Shown: in pieces, positions 20,255-29,799 of the stretch
How positions within the stretch are numbered: the first letter of the stretch is position 1
Layout: every line of letters begins with the position of its first letter
From: Pseudomonas hydrolytica
GTDB taxonomy: Bacteria > Pseudomonadota > Gammaproteobacteria > Pseudomonadales > Pseudomonadaceae
Direction: 5' to 3'
Length of the DNA stretch: 64,000 nt
NCBI RefSeq assembly: GCF_021495345.1
Contig: NZ_CP099397.1
Coordinates: 5,029,001-5,093,000 of the forward strand
Notes under the pieces: model-generated
Seen by the model: only the letters and a program-made list of their open reading frames with translations
What the model was told of the DNA's origin: nothing
The model's database searches: none
Program-made: the position numbers and the translations under genes

Positions 20255-21403
20255 TCACGCCAGCAGCGGCGGCAATTCCTTGTTCAGCGCCAGCTTCTCC
20301 TGCACCGCGGCGCCGGTCAGGGCATAGCCCAGCAGGCTGCCCGCAGCATCGCGGCACAGGGCCTTGATGTCGCCACCGCTGCCTTCCACGGTCCATTCGC
20401 CGTGGCTGCCACGCGGCGGTGGCGACACCACCAGCGGGCATACCGGGGTCTTCACCGTGACCGGCATGGGCCCGTAGCCGACAGCTGTCGGCTCGCCGGC
20501 CAGGGTCTTGGCGAGGGCGCGGGCGCAGGCCATCAGCGGCATCACGTAGAGCAGATTGAGGCCATCGACCTCGGCGCAGTCGCCCAGGGCGTAGATGTTG
20601 GCGTGGGAGGTACGCAACTGGCGGTCCACCATCACCCCGCGATTGATGTCGAGGCCGGCCGCTGCGGCCAGGGCGGTGCGCGGGCGCAGGCCGACGGCAG
20701 AGACCACCGCGTCGCACGCGATCAGGCTGCCATCGGACAGCGTGGCCTGCAGCGCATCGCCCTGACGATCGAGACTGGCCAGCACCGGCCCGAGGTGAAA
20801 GCCCACGCCCAGTCCCTCCAGGCCAGCCTGCACGGCAGCAGCGGCGGCCGGGTGCAGCAGCCCGGGCATCACCTGCTCGCAGGGCGCCAGCACTTCGATC
20901 TGATAGCCGCCGGCGCTGAGGTCGTTGGCAAACTCGCAGCCGATCAGGCCGGCGCCGAGAATCAGCACGCGGCGCTTGCCGGCCACGGCGCTGCGAAAAC
21001 GTGCGTAATCCTCCAGGTCATTGATGGGGTAGATGGCGTCCTGGGCATCGCCCTCCACCGGCACGCGGATCGGCTCGGCGCCCCAGGCCAGCACCAGATC
21101 ACGGTAAGGCACGGCCTCTTCGCCGATCCACAGACGCTTGTGCCCGGGGTCGATGCCGGTGATGCGGGTATGGGTGCGAATTTCCGCGTTGAGCTGTTCG
21201 GCCATGGCGCCCGCCTCGGCCATCGCCAGGCCGTCGGCGTCCTTGTTCTTGCCGAAGCCGGTGGACAGCATCGGCTTGGAATAGGAACGTCCGTCGTCGG
21301 CGGTGATCAGCAGCAGCGGCGTCTGCGCGTCGAGCTTGCGCCACTCCTTGGCCAGGTTGTAGCCGGCCAGGCCGGTACCGACGATGACGACAGGTGCACT
21401 CAT
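20255..21403 (-). CDS. rubB: Rubredoxin-NAD(+) reductase
   Basis: A 382-residue FAD enzyme that passes electrons from NADH to rubredoxin, for alkane hydroxylation or oxygen/redox defence. The N-terminal FAD motif [12 protein letters not shown] (6-17), the central NAD motif [13 protein letters not shown] and the FAD-ribityl motif [13 protein letters not shown] are present. It starts MSAPVVIVG at 21403; the frame continues upstream only through the rubredoxin gene out of phase. The rubredoxin gene lies 71 bp upstream on the same strand. Confidence 0.93.
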   Translation of the reverse strand: MSAPVVIVGTGLAGYNLAKEWRKLDAQTPLLLITADDGRSYSKPMLSTGFGKNKDADGLAMAEAGAMAEQLNAEIRTHTRITGIDPGHKRLWIGEEAVPYRDLVLAWGAEPIRVPVEGDAQDAIYPINDLEDYARFRSAVAGKRRVLILGAGLIGCEFANDLSAGGYQIEVLAPCEQVMPGLLHPAAAAAVQAGLEGLGVGFHLGPVLASLDRQGDALQATLSDGSLIACDAVVSAVGLRPRTALAAAAGLDINRGVMVDRQLRTSHANIYALGDCAEVDGLNLLYVMPLMACARALAKTLAGEPTAVGYGPMPVTVKTPVCPLVVSPPPRGSHGEWTVEGSGGDIKALCRDAAGSLLGYALTGAAVQEKLALNKELPPLLA

Positions 21404-21474
21404 GCTGTGATTCCTCTGCGAAAACGACGCGACGGCCCGCGCGGCCGTCACCAGTGGTTGGCGTTGCGGGCGGG

Positions 21475-21642
21475 TCAGGCGATTTCGATCATTTCGAAAT
21501 CCGCCTTGCCGACGCCGCAGTCGGGGCATACCCAGTCGGCAGGGAGGTCCTCCCAGGCCGTACCGGGCGCGATGCCCTCCTCGGGCAACCCCTCGGCTTC
21601 GTCATAGATGAAGCCGCAGACCACGCATTGCCATTTGCGCAT
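21475..21642 (-). CDS. rubA: Rubredoxin
   Basis: A 55-residue one-iron electron carrier, translated by hand: it starts [18 protein letters not shown] and ends DFEMIEIA. Both iron-binding pairs are present (CVVCG near residues 6-9 and CPDCG near 39-42) with the conserved WEDLPADW. It is the electron acceptor of the reductase encoded immediately downstream. Only one rubredoxin gene is seen here. Confidence 0.95.
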   Translation of the reverse strand: MRKWQCVVCGFIYDEAEGLPEEGIAPGTAWEDLPADWVCPDCGVGKADFEMIEIA

Positions 21643-21867
21643 CGCTCTCTCCTACGACAGTTGCCCAAGCCGACCCTACTCCAGATAGGCCTCGCCAGCC
21701 AAGAGCGCGACTGCGCCTCCAGCCGGAGGATGGGGGGCGGTCAGGCCGTAATCGGAGCACCAGGTGACGTCCTCGGACATGTGCAGCCGCCGGGCTTGCC
21801 GCAGTATCCAGAGCCCCCCGGAGCAAAACCGGGCAAGACCTATAAGAACCCACGAGGCCACGCATCG

Positions 21868-23037
21868 ATGTCCTTGATCCTCTCCGCTGCGATTCTCGCC
21901 CTGCTCGGTCTGACCCTCTGGGTACTGCTGCGCTGGGGCAGGCTGCGCTGCACCGGCAGCGAGCCGGTGGGGCTGTTCACCTTCCTCGCCATTCTCTTCA
22001 CTTCCGGCCTGGACATGGGCCTGATCATCTTCCCGCTCACCGAATTCCCCACCTACGCCAGCGAGGAGCCCTACCAGTTCTCCAACCCGCTGGCGGTGGC
22101 CTTCGGCTTCTGGGGTTTCCTGATCTGGGCGTTCTACTTCATCACCACCTTCTACTTCTGCGTGATCGAGCCCAAGGTGAAGTTGTTCGAGCTGCGCCCG
22201 GTGAAGCTGGTGAACAACCTGGTGATCGTCTCCACCTGTGCCTTCACCGCCTACCTGTTCCTGGTCAACATCGCCTGGTACGCCCCGGAGGTCAGCGAGA
22301 CCTGGCACTACCTCACGGTGGTGGCGATCCTCCTCGCGGCGATCTATTCGAGCACCGACATTCGTTACCTGAAGATTCTCAGCGTCGCCTCCACCTGGCT
22401 GTTCTTCGCGCTGATCCTGGGCATGGCGCTGGTCGGCGCGTTCACCCCCGCTCACCTCGCCAGGGCCGCGGCGGACATCGGCAGCGGCTACTTCGCCGAG
22501 CTGCCACGGTTCATCCTGCCGCTGAGCGACTACCACGCCTTCTACCTGTTCTGGTGGTTCGCCTGGAGCATCATGATCGGCCAGTTCGTCTCGCGCTTCG
22601 TCGGCGGCCTGCGAACCTACCAACTGCTCTTGGCGCTGCTGATCATCCCGTCGATTCCGCTGGCGATCTGGTTCGCCGTGCTGCACCACTATTTCGCCGC
22701 GGACATCGCCGTCGCGCCTCAGTGGAAGCTGGCCATGCTGGCTGTCGGGGTGATCTTCGTCATCAACTCGGTGGACTCGCTGGTGCGCCTGTACAGCGAC
22801 AACCTGGGGCTGAGCGTGCAGCGGCTGGGGCGCGGGCGCTTCATCGCCTGCCACTTCGCCCTGCTCGGCGCGCTGGTGCTGGCGTTCAAGTTCACCCCGT
22901 TCGAGATCCAGTGGGTGGGGCTGGCGGTCATCGGCCTGTACGCCGTGACCCTGGGTCTGCTGCTGCGCCGCTGCCGACCGGCATTACGCGGCATCGATAT
23001 GGCGCGCGCCGGCCACACGAAGTCCTCCTCCGCCTGA
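21868..23037 (+). CDS. BCCT-type transporter-like membrane protein, reduced length
   Basis: A 389-residue protein with about ten hydrophobic segments. Two stretches resemble BCCT (betaine/carnitine/choline) transporters: FTSGLDMGLIIFPLTEFPTY near residue 47, where BCCT proteins have SAGIDxGLxFxGVAEP, and FYLFWWFAWSIMIGQFVSRF, like the tryptophan-rich BCCT signature. Typical BCCT proteins are above 500 residues, so this is a short, divergent member. It starts at 21868; longer in-frame sequence overlaps the rubredoxin gene. The substrate is unknown. Confidence 0.65.
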   Translation: MSLILSAAILALLGLTLWVLLRWGRLRCTGSEPVGLFTFLAILFTSGLDMGLIIFPLTEFPTYASEEPYQFSNPLAVAFGFWGFLIWAFYFITTFYFCVIEPKVKLFELRPVKLVNNLVIVSTCAFTAYLFLVNIAWYAPEVSETWHYLTVVAILLAAIYSSTDIRYLKILSVASTWLFFALILGMALVGAFTPAHLARAAADIGSGYFAELPRFILPLSDYHAFYLFWWFAWSIMIGQFVSRFVGGLRTYQLLLALLIIPSIPLAIWFAVLHHYFAADIAVAPQWKLAMLAVGVIFVINSVDSLVRLYSDNLGLSVQRLGRGRFIACHFALLGALVLAFKFTPFEIQWVGLAVIGLYAVTLGLLLRRCRPALRGIDMARAGHTKSSSA

Positions 23038-23094
23038 GGCCGGCGCACACCTGGCAACGGCCCGATGCCGCGAGGGCATCGGGGCCGCGGGCGC

Positions 23095-23850
23095 CTAGAA
23101 CGCCAGACCGACGCGCAGGCCGACCTGCTCCTGCTTGAGCTTGCTGCGCTCGGCGAGTTCGCTGTTGCTGTCGAGCTCGTAGCGGGTCTGGGTGTAGTAC
23201 AGGCTGGTGCTGATCGGCAGGTTGTTGATGCCCTTGTTCCACAGCATGGTCAGCTCGCCGTAGGGGTTGACCTTGTTCTTCAGGTCCACCGAGTCGCTGT
23301 CGCCGTCGACCTTCAGGCGTGCCTCCGGGTCGATGGAGTAACGCGCGCCGACTTCCAGACGCAGGGTGTAGTCCGGGGTCAGGTAGTTGTAACCCAGCCC
23401 GGCCTTGGCGAATGGCGACTTGCTGGTGAGCTTGACGTTGCTGTCGAGCGGGCCGACGTCGTCCTGCTCGATACGACCCCAGTCGTAACCGCCACCGACG
23501 ATCACGTCGACGTAGTTGTTGGGGCTCAGCGCGGCACGCAGGCCGAGGTCGAGGTCGGCACGCGAGGACTTGTATTCCACATCGTCCTTGTCACGGTACT
23601 GGCCTTCGATGCCGGCCTGGTAGATGAAACCTTCCTGCCCCGTCAGCTTGTTGCCGAAGTGGAAGAACAGACCGCCCTGGTTGAGGCGTTCCTTGTCGCT
23701 TTCGTCGTCCACGGTCAGCTTGTACTGGTTGTGCGAAGCGATCACACCGAGGGTGGAAATCGGATCGGTGACCGAGTCTGCATAGGCCTGCGAGGCGCCC
23801 GCCAGGCACAGGGCGAGAGTAGCTTTGGGGGTTATGCTGGTCAGCTGCAT
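23095..23850 (-). CDS. Outer-membrane beta-barrel protein
   Basis: A 251-residue protein with an N-terminal signal peptide (MQLTSITPKATLALCLAGAS, cleavage near QAYA-DS) and a body of alternating strands ending in the aromatic C-terminal VGLRVGLAF, the pattern recognised by the BAM machinery. The start at 23850 gives the signal; the longer frame to 24021 does not. The number of strands fits an 8-10-stranded barrel. No specific function is recognisable. Confidence 0.75.
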   Translation of the reverse strand: MQLTSITPKATLALCLAGASQAYADSVTDPISTLGVIASHNQYKLTVDDESDKERLNQGGLFFHFGNKLTGQEGFIYQAGIEGQYRDKDDVEYKSSRADLDLGLRAALSPNNYVDVIVGGGYDWGRIEQDDVGPLDSNVKLTSKSPFAKAGLGYNYLTPDYTLRLEVGARYSIDPEARLKVDGDSDSVDLKNKVNPYGELTMLWNKGINNLPISTSLYYTQTRYELDSNSELAERSKLKQEQVGLRVGLAF

Positions 23851-24016
23851 GACTATGTCCTTGGCAATGAGTGGATAACGCCGCTCACCACAAAAGGTGG
23901 GACGTAAGTTCCTAGACTGCCCCTGACCACGGCGATTCGGTAAACCCGATGAGTGGTTGCGAAACTGAACGAAGCCTGAATGAGACTGCGCCAGAGGAGA
24001 AAATGTTGACCGAATG

Positions 24017-24053
24017 GTCACCCGGCCGGCTCGTTGCGAGCCTGGCCGGTGAC
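24017..24053 (-). terminator. Long hairpin after the CNNM/CorC-like gene
   Basis: A 37-bp imperfect inverted repeat: GTCACC/GGTGAC outer arms, GGCC/GGCC middle and GGCTCG/CGAGCC inner arms around a TTG loop, with two single-base bulges. It lies 9 bp beyond the stop at 24062. There is no T-run, so termination may need Rho or it may protect the 3' end. Confidence 0.6.
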
Positions 24054-24061
24054 GGGCTGCC

Positions 24062-25402
24062 TCAGGCGATCTTGAGCACCTTGGCCAGCACCACCTTGGG
24101 CCCCTTCATCTTCTTGACGATGATGCGCAGGCCCTCGGTTTCCAGCACCTCTTCCTCCTCGGGCATGCGCTTGAGCGTCTCGTAGATCAGCCCGGCGAGG
24201 GTCTCGGCCTCGATATGGTCGAGGTCGACGCCAAGCAGGCGCTCGACCTTGGCCAGCGGCGTGTCGCCGCGCACCAGCAGCTTGCCCGGCTGGTAGGCGA
24301 GGATGCCACGCTCGGCCTTGCGGTGCTCGTCCTGAATATCGCCGACCAGCGCTTCGAGCACGTCCTCCATGGTCAGGTAGCCGATCACCTTGCCATCGGC
24401 CTCCTCGACCAGGGCGAAATGCGCGCCGCCCTGACGGAACTGCTCGAGCAGCTGCGACAGCGGCATGTGCCGGTTGACCCGCTCCAGCGGGTGCATCAGA
24501 TCCGCCAGGTTGAGCGCGGACGGCAGCATCTCCAGCAGCGACAGCTGCAGCAGCAGGTCCTTGATATGCAGCACGCCGACGAACTCGCCCTTGCTCTCGT
24601 CGAAGATCGGGTAGCGGCTGTACTTGTGCCGGCGGAAGGTGGCGAACACCTGATCGAGGCTGGCGTTGAGCTCCAGGAAGACCAGGTCTTCGCGCGAGTT
24701 GGCCCAGTCCACCACCTCCAGCTCGCCCAGCTCCACCGCCGAGGCCAGCACGCGCAGGTCCTGGTCGGTGGGCGCGCCGGCGCGGCTGGAATGCAGGATC
24801 AGCTTGAGCTCCTCGCGACTGTAGTGGTGCTCGTGATGCGGGCCCGGCTCGCCCTGCCCGGCGATGCGCAGGATGGCGTTGGCGCTGGCGTTGAGCAGGA
24901 AGATCGCCGGGTACATCAGCCAGTAGAAGGCGTACAGCGGCGCAGCCGTCCACAGCGAGAGCAGCTCGGGCTTGCGGATCGCCCAGGACTTGGGCGCCAG
25001 CTCGCCGACGACGATATGCAGGTAGGAAATGATCGAGAACGCGGTGAAAAAGGCGATGCCGTGAATCAGCCTCGGCGACTCGATGCCGATGGCCGCCAGC
25101 AGCGGGGTGAGCAGTTCGGCGAAGGCCGGCTCGCCGACCCAGCCCAGGCCCAGCGAGGCCAGGGTGATGCCCAGCTGGCAGGCCGACAGGTAGGCGTCCA
25201 TCTGGTTGTGCACGGTGCGCAGGATGTGCCCGCGCCAGCCGTGCGCCTCGGCCAGGGCGTCGACCTTGGTGGCGCGCAGGCGCACGATGGCGAACTCGGC
25301 GGCGACGAAGAAGCCGTTGAGCAGGACCAGGAACAGGGCGAACAGAACGAGACCGAAGTCGGCGAAGTAGACGGAAGCGGGAAGACTCGTGGAGGGGTCC
25401 AT
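24062..25402 (-). CDS. CNNM/HlyC-CorC family transporter-associated protein
   Basis: A 446-residue inner-membrane protein. The N-terminal CNNM transmembrane domain (about 1-200) begins with FALFLVLLNGFFVAAEFAIV and includes VVGELAPKSWAI; a CBS pair follows (about 215-340, with KYSRYPIFDE and VIGYLTMEDVLEALVGDI), then a CorC_HlyC domain. Family members act in magnesium/cobalt efflux. Such genes adjoin phoBR in pseudomonads. It lies 62 bp downstream of phoR on the same strand. Confidence 0.9.
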   Translation of the reverse strand: MDPSTSLPASVYFADFGLVLFALFLVLLNGFFVAAEFAIVRLRATKVDALAEAHGWRGHILRTVHNQMDAYLSACQLGITLASLGLGWVGEPAFAELLTPLLAAIGIESPRLIHGIAFFTAFSIISYLHIVVGELAPKSWAIRKPELLSLWTAAPLYAFYWLMYPAIFLLNASANAILRIAGQGEPGPHHEHHYSREELKLILHSSRAGAPTDQDLRVLASAVELGELEVVDWANSREDLVFLELNASLDQVFATFRRHKYSRYPIFDESKGEFVGVLHIKDLLLQLSLLEMLPSALNLADLMHPLERVNRHMPLSQLLEQFRQGGAHFALVEEADGKVIGYLTMEDVLEALVGDIQDEHRKAERGILAYQPGKLLVRGDTPLAKVERLLGVDLDHIEAETLAGLIYETLKRMPEEEEVLETEGLRIIVKKMKGPKVVLAKVLKIA

Positions 25403-25464
25403 GAAGGTTCGAATTGGCCAATGACCGCTAGAGGGTGGGGGCTCGCGACAACGAATGCAAGCCC

Positions 25465-26784
25465 TCAGCGCCCGCGCTGGACGACCTGCGCAGGTACGAA
25501 ATGGCAGGTGAAGGTGCTGCCCTTGCCCGGCACGCTGCTGATCTCCAGATTGCCGCGGTGGCGCAGCAGCACATGCTTGACGATGGCCAGGCCCAGGCCG
25601 GTGCCGCCGGTGTTGCTGGCGCGGCTGGAGTCAACCCGGTAGAAGCGCTCGGTCAGGCGCGGCAGGTGCTTGGCTTCGATGCCCATGCCGGTGTCGCTGA
25701 CCGCCAGGTGCGCGCCCTGCTCGTCACCGAACCAGCGAATGCGAATCTCGCCGCCGGCCGGGGTGTACTTCACCGCGTTGAACACCAGGTTGGAGAAGGC
25801 GCTGCGCAACTCGGTCTCGCTGCCCTTGAGCTTGAGGTGCGGATCGGCCTCCAGGCTGATGCGGTGGTTCTGTTCGCCGGACAGCGCCTGGGCGTCGTTC
25901 TTGATCGACAGCAGCATCAGGTCGACCGCCACCGGCTGGTTGTCCGAGGGGTAGTCGGTGGCCTCCAGCTTGGCCAGCAGCAGCAGATCGTTGAGCAGGG
26001 TCTGCATGCGCGCGCCCTGCTGCTGCATCTGCTGCAGCGCGCGCAGCCAGCGCGGATTGACCGCCTCGACGTTGTCCAGCAGGGTCTCCAGGTAGCCGGC
26101 GATCACCGTCAGCGGCGTGCGCAGCTCATGGGACACGTTGGCGACGAAGTCCTTGCGCATCTGCTCGAGCTGATACAGGCGGGTGACGTCGCGCACCAGC
26201 AGCAGGTGCTCGCGGTTGCCGTAGCGGGTGATATGGAACTGCAGGCGGCGGCGGTCGTTGATCGGCGAGGGAATCTCCAGCGCATCGGCGTAGTTGCCGC
26301 GCTCGAAGTACTCCTTGAAACGCGGATCACGCACCAGGTTGGCCATGGGCTGACCGCTGTCCTGCGGGGTCTTCAACCCCAGCAGGGTCTCGGCCGCGCG
26401 GTTCCACCACTCCAGATTGCCCTGGCTGTCGAGCATCACCACCGCATCCTTGAGCGCCGCGGTGGACTCCTGCACGCGATCAATCACCGCCTGCAGGCGG
26501 CCGCGCGCCTTCTGATTGCGGCGCTGCAGATGGTAGATGCTGTCGAACACCTCGCCCCACAGGCCGTAACCGTCCGGCGGCGGCTCGTCGGGTTTGTGCT
26601 CGCGCAGCCACTTGTGCAGGCGCAGCAGCTGGCTGAGGGTCCAGCCCAGATGAATCGCCAGGCCCACGGCCAGCGCCCAGGCGTATTCGCCGGTGATGAA
26701 GCCGAGCAGCAGGCAGGCGCCAACCAGCAGCAACAGGCGGCGCACCACGGCGCCACGCCAGTCTTGATTCACGATGGAGCGCAT
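25465..26784 (-). CDS. phoR: Phosphate regulon sensor histidine kinase PhoR
   Basis: A 439-residue inner-membrane kinase that phosphorylates PhoB at low phosphate. Two N-terminal transmembrane segments (about 8-50) precede a DUF3329/PAS region (about 90-200), a HisKA domain with the phospho-acceptor in VANVSHELRTPLTVIAGYL, and a HATPase domain with N-box NLVFNAVKYTP and G-box VSDTGMGI and GGTGLGLAIVK. The gap to phoB is 164 bp because of the inserted element at 26808-26949. Confidence 0.96.
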   Translation of the reverse strand: MRSIVNQDWRGAVVRRLLLLVGACLLLGFITGEYAWALAVGLAIHLGWTLSQLLRLHKWLREHKPDEPPPDGYGLWGEVFDSIYHLQRRNQKARGRLQAVIDRVQESTAALKDAVVMLDSQGNLEWWNRAAETLLGLKTPQDSGQPMANLVRDPRFKEYFERGNYADALEIPSPINDRRRLQFHITRYGNREHLLLVRDVTRLYQLEQMRKDFVANVSHELRTPLTVIAGYLETLLDNVEAVNPRWLRALQQMQQQGARMQTLLNDLLLLAKLEATDYPSDNQPVAVDLMLLSIKNDAQALSGEQNHRISLEADPHLKLKGSETELRSAFSNLVFNAVKYTPAGGEIRIRWFGDEQGAHLAVSDTGMGIEAKHLPRLTERFYRVDSSRASNTGGTGLGLAIVKHVLLRHRGNLEISSVPGKGSTFTCHFVPAQVVQRGR

Positions 26785-26807
26785 CCTTGTGAGAAGAGCG
26801 AACCCGC

Positions 26808-26949
26808 AGAAGCTGATTTACGATCTCGCGAGCTAGAGCCATGCAAGGCGAAAGCAGGTGAGGAAGCGGAGTGTACTTTTGTACATGAGCATTCCGAACC
26901 TGTTTTCAACGCAGCAGGGCCGACGCGCAGCAGATCGTAAACAGCTTCT
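26808..26949. mobile_element. Near-palindromic MITE-like element between phoB and phoR
   Basis: The terminal inverted repeats are AGAAGCTG-A-TTTACGATCT (26808-26826) and its complement (26932-26949), differing by one inserted base. The interior is largely self-complementary and centres on TGTAC-TTTT-GTACA (26872-26885), so one strand can fold into a single long stem. It has no open reading frame. The right end abuts the phoB stop exactly. The type (MITE or REP-derived unit) is inferred. Confidence 0.7.
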
Positions 26950-27638
26950 CAGCCTTTGGTGGAGAAACGATACCCAGTCCCGCGCACGGTTTGTACCAGG
27001 TTTTCGTAGGCATCGCCGAGGGCCTTGCGCAGGCGGCGGATATGCACGTCGACGGTGCGCTCCTCGACGTAGACGTTGCCGCCCCAGACCTGGTCAAGCA
27101 GCTGGCCGCGGGTGTAGGCACGTTCCTGATGGGTCATGAAGAACTGCAGCAGACGGTATTCGGTCGGCCCCATCTCGGCCGGTTTGCCGTCGATGGTGAC
27201 GCGGTGGCTGATGGGGTCGAGCAGCAGGCCGCCGACCTCGATCGGCGCCTCGCTGTCGCTTGGCCCGGCACGGCGCAGCACGGCCTTGAGGCGGGCCACC
27301 AGCTCGCGCGGCGAGAACGGCTTGGTGATGTAGTCGTCGGCGCCGACCTCCAGGCCCTGGATCTTGTTGTCCTCTTCGCCCTTGGCGGTGAGCATGATGA
27401 TCGGGATATCGCTGGTCAGCTCGTCGCGCTTGAGGCGCCGGGCCAGTTCGATGCCGCTGGTGCCGGGCAGCATCCAGTCGAGCAGGATCAGATCGGGTTT
27501 GCGGTCGACGATCACGGCGTGTGCCTGCTGGGTGTTCTCCGCCTCCAGGCACTCGTAACCGGCCATCTCCAGGGCCACCGCGATCATCTCGCGGATCGGT
27601 GCTTCGTCATCGACGATCAGGATGTTCTTGCCAACCAT
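26949..27638 (-). CDS. phoB: Phosphate regulon response regulator PhoB
   Basis: A 229-residue OmpR-type regulator. The receiver domain has acidic residues D10-D11 and the phospho-acceptor D54 ([10 protein letters not shown]); the C-terminal winged helix has TYRLLQFF-like and [15 protein letters not shown] motifs. It binds Pho boxes upstream of phosphate-starvation genes, and one such site is visible upstream of its own start. It is cotranscribed with phoR across the inserted element. Confidence 0.97.
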   Translation of the reverse strand: MVGKNILIVDDEAPIREMIAVALEMAGYECLEAENTQQAHAVIVDRKPDLILLDWMLPGTSGIELARRLKRDELTSDIPIIMLTAKGEEDNKIQGLEVGADDYITKPFSPRELVARLKAVLRRAGPSDSEAPIEVGGLLLDPISHRVTIDGKPAEMGPTEYRLLQFFMTHQERAYTRGQLLDQVWGGNVYVEERTVDVHIRRLRKALGDAYENLVQTVRGTGYRFSTKG

Positions 27639-27689
27639 GGTCCTGCCTCGGTTCGTTCAACTGTCTGCGCCGCATTAGATAACGGAATT

Positions 27690-27707
27690 ATTGCAGCGAT
27701 ATGACAG
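27690..27707 (-). promoter_or_regulatory. Pho box upstream of phoB
   Basis: The minus strand reads CTGTCATATCGCTGCAAT: two direct 7-mers separated by four A/T-rich-position bases, a good match to the CTGTCAT-N4-CTGTCAT PhoB site. It lies about 52 bp upstream of the phoB ATG, which implies autoactivation. Confidence 0.75.
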
Positions 27708-27721
27708 GTAGGCGGCAAGCC

Positions 27722-28612
27722 TTAGCGCAATGCGTAGTCCAGCACGATGCCGACGAAGATCGCCAGCCCCGCCCAGTGGTTGTGCAGGAAGGCGTTGAAG
27801 CAGGCCATCGGCTTGCGGTTGCGGGTCTTGTGGTATTCCCAGACGAAGCAGGCGGCGGCCACCAGCAGGCCGGCGTGGAACCAGACGCCCAGCTCGAAGC
27901 GCGCGCCGGCCAGCAGCAGGCAGAGCAGCGCCAGGCCCTGCAGGCTGGCGATGATCAGGCGGTCGGCGTCGCCGAACAGGATGGCGGTGGATTTAACCCC
28001 GATCTTCAGGTCGTCCTCGCGGTCGGCCATGGCGTAGTAGGTGTCGTAGGCCACGGTCCACAGCAGGTTGGCGATGTACAGCAGCCAGGCTTCCGGCGGC
28101 AGGCTGCCGGTCTCGGCGGTAAAGGCCATCGGCATGCCCCAGGAGAAGGCCGCGCCGAGCACCACCTGCGGGTAAAAGGTGTAGCGCTTCATGAAGGGGT
28201 AGCAGGCGGCCAGGGCCAGGCCGCCGAACGACAGCCAGATGGTGGTGGCGTTGGTGAACAGCACCAGCACGAAGCTCAGGGTCACCAGCACGGCGAACAG
28301 CAGCAGTGCTTCGCGCGGCTGGATCTTGCCGCTGGCCAGCGGTCGCGCCCGGGTGCGGCTGACGTGACCGTCGAAATTGCGGTCGGCATAGTCGTTGATC
28401 ACGCAACCGGCGGCGCGCATCAGGATCACGCCGAACACGAAAATGAACAGATTCTTCGCACTCGGCACGCCTTCGGCGGCCACCCACAGCGCCCACAGGG
28501 TCGGCCACAGCAGCAGGTAGATGCCGATGGGTTTGTCCAGGCGCATCAGCTGAATGAAGTCCCAGGCGCGCGGGTGCAGGCGGGTGGTCGATTGCAGCAG
28601 GCGGGTGTACAT
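27722..28612 (-). CDS. ubiA: 4-hydroxybenzoate octaprenyltransferase UbiA
   Basis: A 296-residue membrane prenyltransferase that attaches the polyprenyl tail to 4-hydroxybenzoate in ubiquinone synthesis. Both aspartate-rich motifs are present: [12 protein letters not shown] (near residue 72) and [12 protein letters not shown] (near 195), with about eight transmembrane helices. The start [14 protein letters not shown] at 28612 is preceded by AGACGCTTC. ubiC lies 104 bp upstream on the same strand. Confidence 0.96.
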   Translation of the reverse strand: MYTRLLQSTTRLHPRAWDFIQLMRLDKPIGIYLLLWPTLWALWVAAEGVPSAKNLFIFVFGVILMRAAGCVINDYADRNFDGHVSRTRARPLASGKIQPREALLLFAVLVTLSFVLVLFTNATTIWLSFGGLALAACYPFMKRYTFYPQVVLGAAFSWGMPMAFTAETGSLPPEAWLLYIANLLWTVAYDTYYAMADREDDLKIGVKSTAILFGDADRLIIASLQGLALLCLLLAGARFELGVWFHAGLLVAAACFVWEYHKTRNRKPMACFNAFLHNHWAGLAIFVGIVLDYALR

Positions 28613-28716
28613 CGAAGCGTCTCCGTGCAGGTTGCGCGGATTATAAGGGGAAAAGCGTTTCGGCCGAGGCGCTCGGGTCGCCCTCCTCCCACCGTCTACC
28701 AGCGGCAGCAGAGCGG

Positions 28717-29268
28717 TTACGCGTCGATCGCGGCCGCCTGCCAGAAGGCCGGCAGAAAGACTTCGGCCACCAGCACGCCGAGTGCACCGCGGCTGAAGCA
28801 CGAACGTCGCGCCCACAGACGCTCCTCTCGCACCTCATCCGGCAGCCAGGCCGCCGGATAACGACAGGCCTGCAACTCGCCGCGGTCGAAGGCACGATCG
28901 CTGAACAGCAGCTCACCCAGCGAGCGGCTGCCCAGCTCGGCCAGGTTCAGTCCAGAGCCTTCCAGCACGCTACGCGCGGCGACGCTGCGGGCGAATACCC
29001 AGGGCTGACCGTGACCACGCAGGTACACCTCGCGCACCCAGCCCTGGCTGCCATCGGCCACGCCGAGGGCGGCGCACTCGTCATTGCGCAGACGCTGCCA
29101 GCCCTCCTGCAGCGGCGTTACCGAGAAACCGTCGTTGGACAGCGCGGTCAGGCGGCGGGTCAGCGAATCCTCGTTGAACAGCCAGTCGCGCACACCGGCA
29201 GGCGGCTGCGGATGCAGCTGGGCATTGGTCAGCCAGCGCGGCGGATGGGCAAGGGCGGCGTGAGGCAC
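28717..29268 (-). CDS. ubiC: Chorismate pyruvate-lyase UbiC
   Basis: Converts chorismate to 4-hydroxybenzoate and pyruvate, the first committed step of ubiquinone synthesis. The 183-residue protein fits the family: N-terminal [22 protein letters not shown], the [18 protein letters not shown] core and the C-terminal [20 protein letters not shown] with the product-contact region. It is the first gene upstream of ubiA; the second flagellar locus begins 84 bp beyond its start. Confidence 0.94.
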   Translation of the reverse strand: MPHAALAHPPRWLTNAQLHPQPPAGVRDWLFNEDSLTRRLTALSNDGFSVTPLQEGWQRLRNDECAALGVADGSQGWVREVYLRGHGQPWVFARSVAARSVLEGSGLNLAELGSRSLGELLFSDRAFDRGELQACRYPAAWLPDEVREERLWARRSCFSRGALGVLVAEVFLPAFWQAAAIDA

Positions 29269-29352
29269 GGCAGAATCACCACGAATCGGAAGCGCGCGAG
29301 TCTAGCACGCTGCGCCGGGCGCTTGAGACCGGTAGGGAGGGCTTTAGCCCAC

Positions 29353-29799
29353 TCAGTAAGGTTGCGGTGTGTACAGCTGCGCCGAGCCCGGCTCGCCGAG
29401 CAGCTGTTCGAGAATCTCGTGATGCATGGCCAGCAGCTTGCCGTTGCGCTCGTTGAGGCGCTTGCACTGGCCAGCCAACTGGCCGAGCTGCTCCCAGGTA
29501 TGTTCGAGGTGCTTGCGCTGGGCCTGTGGATAACGCGCCAGCAGCTTCTGCATCGCACTATTGCCGCTGCCCAGCTGAAAGGCGGCGAGCACCTTGCTGC
29601 GCCGTTCGGCGCGGGCCTTGGCCTGGTCCACCAGCGGCAGGATCTGCTCGTTGAGCAGGTCGATCTGCCGGCTGTCGCGCTTGAGCAACTGCTGATACAG
29701 CTCCTGCATCAGGCCGCGCAGGGCCAGGTAGTCGGCGCAGTCCTGTTGCAGGTCCTGCTCGACGACCAGAAGCAGCTGTTGCTCACGACTGAGGGTCAC
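29353..29799 (-). CDS. lfgN: Flagellar chaperone FlgN of a second (lateral-type) system
   Basis: A 148-residue helical protein that would chaperone the hook-filament junction proteins FlgK and FlgL. It starts MTLSREQQLLLVVEQDLQQD and has the FlgN-like pattern of long amphipathic helices (QLYQQLLKRDSRQIDLLNEQ). It overlaps flgM by 4 bp. A short hairpin (29339-29350) follows the stop. This is the last gene of the lafK arm; the hook proteins it should serve are not in the window. Confidence 0.78.
   Translation of the reverse strand: MTLSREQQLLLVVEQDLQQDCADYLALRGLMQELYQQLLKRDSRQIDLLNEQILPLVDQAKARAERRSKVLAAFQLGSGNSAMQKLLARYPQAQRKHLEHTWEQLGQLAGQCKRLNERNGKLLAMHHEILEQLLGEPGSAQLYTPQPY

Noticed and set aside
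24018..25421. 467-codon minus-strand frame overlapping the CNNM/CorC-like gene
   Set aside because: Same strand, different frame; Arg/Ala/Gly-rich translation without membrane segments, whereas the 24062-25402 frame has clear CNNM and CBS motifs.
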